Below, in pieces: positions 59,966 to 64,000 of a stretch of DNA of 64,000 nucleotides. The stretch spans positions 1 to 64,000 of the forward strand of contig DAITMB010000004.1 in the NCBI GenBank assembly GCA_036835375.1, written 5' to 3'. The position numbers and the translations under genes were made by a program. Position 1 is the first letter of the stretch. Each line of letters begins with the position of its first letter. The notes under the pieces were generated by a model. It ran no database searches, was not told the origin of the DNA, and worked only from the letters and a program-made list of their open reading frames with translations. Source of the DNA: JANQTF01 sp036835375 (GTDB lineage Bacteria; Bacteroidota; Bacteroidia; J057).

Positions 59966-61378
59966 TCATATATCTATAAACTCCTTCGCATTGTGGTAGC
60001 AGATCCGCTCCACGATCGTCCCGAGCCAAGCCCTGTCGTCCGGGAGCAAGCCAGCCGCCACATCTCTGCCCAGCTTTCGGCAGAGAATCCTGCGGAAATA
60101 GTCGTGGCGGGGAAAAGACAAAAAGCTTCTACTATCGGTCAACATTCCGACAAAATGGCTCAGTAAGCCCAAATTGGAGAGCACATCGATTTGCTCCTCC
60201 ATGCCGTCCAACTGATCTAAAAACCACCAAGCTGATCCCCACTGCACTTTCGCTGCGACACTGCCGTCGCAAAAATTGCCCGTCATGCTGGCAAATACAT
60301 GATTGTCTGCCGGGTTGAGGTTGTATAAGATCGTTTTGGGTAGCTGGTCTTCGCTGTCGAGACGGTCCAAAAAGGCAGAGAGCCCTTCTGCCTGAGAGAA
60401 ATCGCCGATGGAATCCCAGCCCGTATCTTTCCCCAACCGAGCCAACATGCGGCGATTGTTGCTGCGCAGCGCACCCAGGTGTAGCTGCATGACCCAGCCT
60501 TTCTCATGGTACATCCCGCCGAGGTGGAAGAGCAAGGAACTTTGGTATTGTCCAGCCTCTCGCTGGCTCAAAGGACTGCGGAGGCGAATTTTGTGAAAAA
60601 TGTCATTCACTTCTGCATCTGTGTAGGGCGTCCAGGGAATGCAATTCAGCCCGTGGTCCGACATCCGACAACCCTGCACATCAAAAAAGTCCACGCGCTG
60701 CTGGAGGGCGTTGAGCAGATCTATGAAATGCTCCAAATTAGAGTCGGTGACCGCTCCCAATCGATCGAGATAAGCATTGAGCGCGTTGAGATCGGTGGTT
60801 TGAATCGCTTGATCGGGGCGAAAAGTAGGTGCCATGCGGATGGAATGGCCAGACGCCCGGTGGCGAATGTGAGCAGCCAAATCGTCGCAGGGATCGTCAG
60901 TGGTTCCGATGAATGTCACGCCCATTCCCGACAAGATGGCGTGGATGCTGCCTGAAGACTGTGCCAAAAAAGCGTTCGTTTGCTCGAATACGCTCGCGGA
61001 ATTCCCGGGGTTCAGCAGGGTCTCAATGCCAAATGGCCGCTGAAGTTCGAGGTGTGTCCAATGGTAGAGGGGGTTGCGGAGGGTGAAAGGAACAGTTTCC
61101 GCCCATTTGTCAAATTTTTCCCAATCGCTCCCTGCGCCGGTGCAGTAACGCTCTTCCACGCCGTGAATCCGCATTGCCCGCCACTTATAGTGGTCGCCAT
61201 CCAGCCATGCTTCCGTGATGGACCGAAACTGGTAGTTGTCAGCAATTTTGACCGGATCCAGGTGGCAATGATAATCGATGATCGGCTGCCGAGCGGCTAC
61301 CTCGTGATACAAAGCTTGGGCTACCGGGCTATCGAGCAAGAAGTCCGCTTGGACAATGGGGTTGAATATAGAATCCAT
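59966..61378 (-). CDS. uxaC: Glucuronate/galacturonate isomerase
   Basis: This 470-residue TIM-barrel enzyme of the amidohydrolase superfamily converts D-glucuronate to D-fructuronate and D-galacturonate to D-tagaturonate. Motifs are IIDYHCHLDPVKIADNYQFR near the N-terminus (metal His pair), DHYKWRAMRIHGVEERY, SGMGVTFIGTTDDPCDDLAA, KGWVMQLHLGALRSNNRRML and LTDSRSFLSFPRHDYFRRIL. Length matches the family. It is the downstream end of a minus-strand group with the SDR and mutarotase genes, 384 bp away. Confidence 0.95.
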   Translation of the reverse strand: MDSIFNPIVQADFLLDSPVAQALYHEVAARQPIIDYHCHLDPVKIADNYQFRSITEAWLDGDHYKWRAMRIHGVEERYCTGAGSDWEKFDKWAETVPFTLRNPLYHWTHLELQRPFGIETLLNPGNSASVFEQTNAFLAQSSGSIHAILSGMGVTFIGTTDDPCDDLAAHIRHRASGHSIRMAPTFRPDQAIQTTDLNALNAYLDRLGAVTDSNLEHFIDLLNALQQRVDFFDVQGCRMSDHGLNCIPWTPYTDAEVNDIFHKIRLRSPLSQREAGQYQSSLLFHLGGMYHEKGWVMQLHLGALRSNNRRMLARLGKDTGWDSIGDFSQAEGLSAFLDRLDSEDQLPKTILYNLNPADNHVFASMTGNFCDGSVAAKVQWGSAWWFLDQLDGMEEQIDVLSNLGLLSHFVGMLTDSRSFLSFPRHDYFRRILCRKLGRDVAAGLLPDDRAWLGTIVERICYHNAKEFIDI

Positions 61379-61762
61379 GCAAAAAAACTAGTCGTGACAA
61401 TGGGGAATGATTTTTTGAAAAGGTCGATGAATTGGTACGATCGGAATGCAAGAGATACTTTGCTGTGGCGTGCTTCCTCTCAAGCTGTGAGCTCCCTTTT
61501 CGGCGAATGAACCAAGGGAAGGTGAAAGATGGACCCTTGGAAGGATCAGCTTTGTGGATAGACATTCGCCTGAAGCCTAGACATCTCTGGGCGAAAGTAG
61601 GAGCGAATTCTCTCTTCTCCTCATTTAGGAGGATTCTTTAATTTCTTCACTGAATGAGAATTCGGTCATAGATATCCGCATTTGAAAATTCAACTGTATG
61701 ACGATCCTAAGCCTTCCTACCCTGACGAATTCATCTGGAAATACTGCCTCCGCACACCCAAT
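61379..61762. other. Intergenic stretch between uxaC and the SDR gene
   Basis: No gene is recognisable in these 384 bp. The uxaC promoter may be here, which would make uxaC separately transcribed from the SDR gene. No clear promoter or terminator pattern was seen. Confidence 0.45.
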
Positions 61763-62560
61763 TTATTCTCGGAGATCGCCCATCGCGCGGTCGAGATGGA
61801 CATAGCCGCCATCAATGTGCAAAAACTGACCTGTGATGTGAGCGGCCCGCTCGGAAAGGATGAACAGGGTAAGATCGGCGATTTCTTCCGGGCGCGTCAT
61901 GCGATGCCCCAAGGGAATGCGCCTTCGAATCCGGTCAAGTGTAGCCTCAGGATCCGGCAGGGTGCTAATCCAATCCTCGTATGCTGGAGTCCAGCACTCC
62001 GCGATCATGAGCGCATTGACCCGAATGCCCTCTGGGGCCAGTTCCAGCGCCCATTCGCGGGTGAGCCCAAGTACAGCTCCCTTGGCCGCTGCGTAGCCAG
62101 AAGTGTGGCCCTGGCCTGTGAGCGCTACTTTTGATCCTACATTCACAATGCTGCCTTTGGCGGCTTTCAGAGCTGGCAGGGCGTACTTCACCACAGTAAA
62201 CATATAGACCATGTTTTTTCGCAGCGAAGCTTCAAAGGCGTCTATGCTGGAAGAAAAGTCCACACCATCGTTGACACCAGCATTGTTGACCACGCCATTG
62301 ATTCGCCCATAGCGCGCCAGCACTTCGTTCACTGCCGCTGCTACCGCCGCAGGTTCTGTGAGATCGACTTGGCAGGCCATGGCCTGAAGTCCGCGGCTTT
62401 GCAATTGGCTCACCTGTTCGTGGATCGTGGGGGCGAAATCCATCACCACGGGAATGGCTCCTTCGAGCGCGAGGGACTCGACCATCGTAGCGCCAATGCT
62501 TCCCGTTCGCCCGCCGCCGCCTGCGACAAGGATGACTTTATGCCTGAGTTGAAGGTCCAT
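61763..62560 (-). CDS. SDR oxidoreductase, probably a sugar dehydrogenase
   Basis: The start MDLQLRHKVILVAGGGGRTG gives 265 residues. It is a classical short-chain dehydrogenase: AGGGGRTGSIGATM (nucleotide site), NNAGVNDGVD, IVNVGSKVALTGQGHTSGYA with the catalytic Ser and Tyr, AAAKGAVLGLTREWALELAP with the Lys, and ITGQFLHIDGGYVHLDRAMG. The NAD site Asp in VVMDFAPT suggests NAD rather than NADP. It overlaps the mutarotase gene by 23 bp, which points to a sugar such as L-fucose or L-rhamnose as substrate; this is inferred from context. Confidence 0.85.
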   Translation of the reverse strand: MDLQLRHKVILVAGGGGRTGSIGATMVESLALEGAIPVVMDFAPTIHEQVSQLQSRGLQAMACQVDLTEPAAVAAAVNEVLARYGRINGVVNNAGVNDGVDFSSSIDAFEASLRKNMVYMFTVVKYALPALKAAKGSIVNVGSKVALTGQGHTSGYAAAKGAVLGLTREWALELAPEGIRVNALMIAECWTPAYEDWISTLPDPEATLDRIRRRIPLGHRMTRPEEIADLTLFILSERAAHITGQFLHIDGGYVHLDRAMGDLRE

Positions 62561-62906
62561 GCAACTGTGCTTGAAGGTGAAAAATATTCTCCATTTCGAC
62601 CCACTTTTTGCCCGCAGCTGCTTCTGGCAGTGGCACTTGTAAGGTCCCCATGAGCGCCTCCCATTCCGCACATCGCGGGTGAAGGGTGAGATACCGCGCG
62701 AAGTCGAGATCAAGATCAAAGTCGTCCACAGTTTCCAGCAACATAAACAGCCTTCGACCGATTCGCCAGATGTTCATATCCAGTACGCCCACAGCCTGGA
62801 GCGCGACGAGGACTTCTGGCCACACAGATTCATGATGTCGCAAGTAGGTGGAAATTGCCTCCGAATCGTCTTGAAGATCGAGGGCCATTGCATACTGGTT
62901 TGCCAT
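62538..62906 (-). CDS. L-rhamnose/L-fucose mutarotase-like protein
   Basis: The start MANQYAMALDLQDDSEAIST gives 122 residues of the RhaM family (dimeric alpha-beta barrel). Marks are YLRHHESVWPEVLVALQAVG with the active-site His, MNIWRIGRRLFMLLETVDDF, and WEALMGTLQVPLPEAAAGKK near the end, with VEMENIFHL. These enzymes interconvert the alpha and beta anomers of L-rhamnose or L-fucose. The overlap with the SDR gene implies a joint catabolic role. It is the first gene of the minus-strand group and is divergent from the uxaA-type gene. Confidence 0.87.
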   Translation of the reverse strand: MANQYAMALDLQDDSEAISTYLRHHESVWPEVLVALQAVGVLDMNIWRIGRRLFMLLETVDDFDLDLDFARYLTLHPRCAEWEALMGTLQVPLPEAAAGKKWVEMENIFHLQAQLHGPSTQA

Positions 62907-63106
62907 ATGTTGAGAGCTTGTAGAAGGAATCTTAGGACGAAAATTAAGTATCTTTTGAAAACTTGGCTTTTTTCCTTGAATCAATTCGATGAATGAGCAG
63001 ACCTTCCTCGTGGCTTCTTTCCCGACTCCCTACGCAATATCTTTCGCAGCTTCCTGTGTAAATTCGCTTTAAATTACTTTTTTCAGCCAGATATCTATTT
63101 CACGCT

Positions 63107-64000
63107 ATGACAACCATCCTCACCGACCGACCCAAAAACCGCGAAGTACTCCGTATCCATCCTCAAGACAATGTGCTGGTTGCCTTGCAAGACCTGCCCT
63201 CCGGCTGGAGTTGGGAAGAAGGGGGCGTGTCTGTGAAATTACTGGAGCCTGTTGCCGCCAAGCACAAATTCCTGACGGAAGATCTCCGCGCTGGGGAAGA
63301 AGTCTTCATGTATGGCGTGTTGGTCGGCAAGGTACAATACGATCTTCCCAAAGGAACGCTCCTCACGACTGAGAACCTGCATCATGCCGCCTCTGACTTT
63401 CAGGCGCGCGACAGCCACTTCCAGTGGCAGGCGCCCGATGTAACCCGCTGGCAACATGCTACTTTTCAAGGATATCATCGACGCGATGGCCAGGTAGGCA
63501 CTGCGAATTATTGGCTGGTGATTCCGCTGGTGTTCTGCGAAAATCGCAATGTAAACATCCTGCGGATGGCTTTTGAAAAGGCGCTGGGATACGACAGGCC
63601 CGATCCTTACACCCTCATGGTGAGGTCGCTCGCTACGCAGTACAAATCTGGTCAGCCGCGTCCCGACCGACTAAGTCTTCAGCATTTTTCGGAAACGCTC
63701 TCACCTTCGCACCGCCTCTTCCCCAATGTCGATGGGCTGCGCTTTCTCACACACACAGGTGGTTGCGGTGGTACCCGGAAGGATGCCCGGGACCTGGCTG
63801 GACTGCTGGCAGGCTACCTCCACCACCCAAATGTAGCGGGTGCGACTGTCCTGAGCCTCGGCTGCCAAAACACCCAAATCTCCCTTCTTCAGGAAGAGAT
63901 TCGGTCGCGTGACGCCGATTTCGATAAGCCGCTCCTCATATTCGAGCAGCAGGCCTATGGCTCTGAGACCGCATTGATGGAAGCTGCCATTTTGCAGACT
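63107..64000 (+). CDS. uxaA: Altronate dehydratase-family protein, N-terminal part (runs off the window)
   Basis: The frame is open from ATG 63107 to the window edge (298 residues). An N-terminal SAF domain at about 15-100 has LRIHPQDNVLVALQDLPSGW, VAAKHKFLTEDLRAGEEVFM and YGVLVGKVQYDLPKGTLLTT. The dehydratase core starts with FQGYHRRDGQVGTANYWLVI, then LRFLTHTGGCGGTRKDARDL with Cys, and VAGATVLSLGCQNTQI with a second Cys of the metal site. This is the full UxaA layout. It dehydrates altronate or a related sugar acid to a 2-keto-3-deoxy acid. The substrate in this host could be another aldonate, given the neighbouring mutarotase and SDR. Confidence 0.93.
   Translation, partial: MTTILTDRPKNREVLRIHPQDNVLVALQDLPSGWSWEEGGVSVKLLEPVAAKHKFLTEDLRAGEEVFMYGVLVGKVQYDLPKGTLLTTENLHHAASDFQARDSHFQWQAPDVTRWQHATFQGYHRRDGQVGTANYWLVIPLVFCENRNVNILRMAFEKALGYDRPDPYTLMVRSLATQYKSGQPRPDRLSLQHFSETLSPSHRLFPNVDGLRFLTHTGGCGGTRKDARDLAGLLAGYLHHPNVAGATVLSLGCQNTQISLLQEEIRSRDADFDKPLLIFEQQAYGSETALMEAAILQT

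Noticed and set aside
1..64000. tRNA, rRNA, CRISPR array or riboswitch
   Set aside because: I read all intergenic gaps for tRNA T-loops (GTTCGAxTC with a matching acceptor stem), for evenly spaced repeats and for known riboswitch cores; none was convincing.

Overview
The window reads as chromosomal DNA of a free-living aerobic member of the Bacteroidota, most likely of the Saprospiria (Lewinella/Haliscomenobacter-like) type. Supporting signs are a complete alternative complex III plus caa3/aa3-type oxidase cluster in the usual Bacteroidota order, an isoprenoid gene of the mevalonate route (HMG-CoA reductase), arginine decarboxylase next to a deoxyhypusine-synthase-like gene, a YpdA-type reductase, almost no Shine-Dalgarno sequences, and several promoter candidates of the TAnnTTTG type. 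The exact genus is inference. No rRNA, tRNA, CRISPR array or intact insertion sequence was seen.

Layout. 1-3.7 kb: start of a large secreted adhesin-like gene, a SemiSWEET transporter, a cupin protein and a 2,4-dienoyl-CoA-reductase-like SDR. 3.7-10.1 kb: an accessory, decaying segment with a thermolysin-family (M4) fragment, a very short lipoprotein ORF, a microbial rhodopsin, a LamG-OmpA protein, a frameshifted M48 membrane-protease remnant, a MITE-like element, a lipoprotein and a broken IS5-like transposase; two identical 35-bp segments lie in it about 5.3 kb apart. 10.1-22.8 kb: housekeeping genes (obg, adk, a MazG-like protein, a glycosyltransferase, argB, a polyamine group of speA-NUDIX-deoxyhypusine synthase, HMG-CoA reductase, a YpdA-type reductase).

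23.2-41.3 kb is one long respiratory cluster on the plus strand: actABCDEF (quinol to cytochrome c/oxidase electron transfer), coxB, coxA, ctaA and ctaB (heme A synthesis), two subunit III genes, subunit IV, a SCO-like protein that has lost every cysteine, a DUF420 assembly protein and a small CxxC membrane protein. It ends at a strong hairpin shared with a convergent metzincin protease gene.

41.4-58.6 kb mixes housekeeping (aspS, dnaE, a DEDDy exonuclease) with signalling and conflict genes: a TIR protein with an effector-associated-domain-like C-terminus, an overlapping XRE-ImmA/IrrE-PIN three-gene module, and a cNMP-domain histidine kinase. 59-64 kb: a small secreted protein, a YjbR/MmcQ protein and a sugar-acid/deoxysugar locus (uxaC, an SDR, a mutarotase and the start of a uxaA-type dehydratase).

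The most unusual items are the rhodopsin with a D-T-T motif in helix C, the cysteine-free SCO homologue inside an otherwise canonical oxidase cluster, the subunit III with a soluble insertion of about 150 residues, the TIR protein and the overlapping XRE/ImmA/PIN module.
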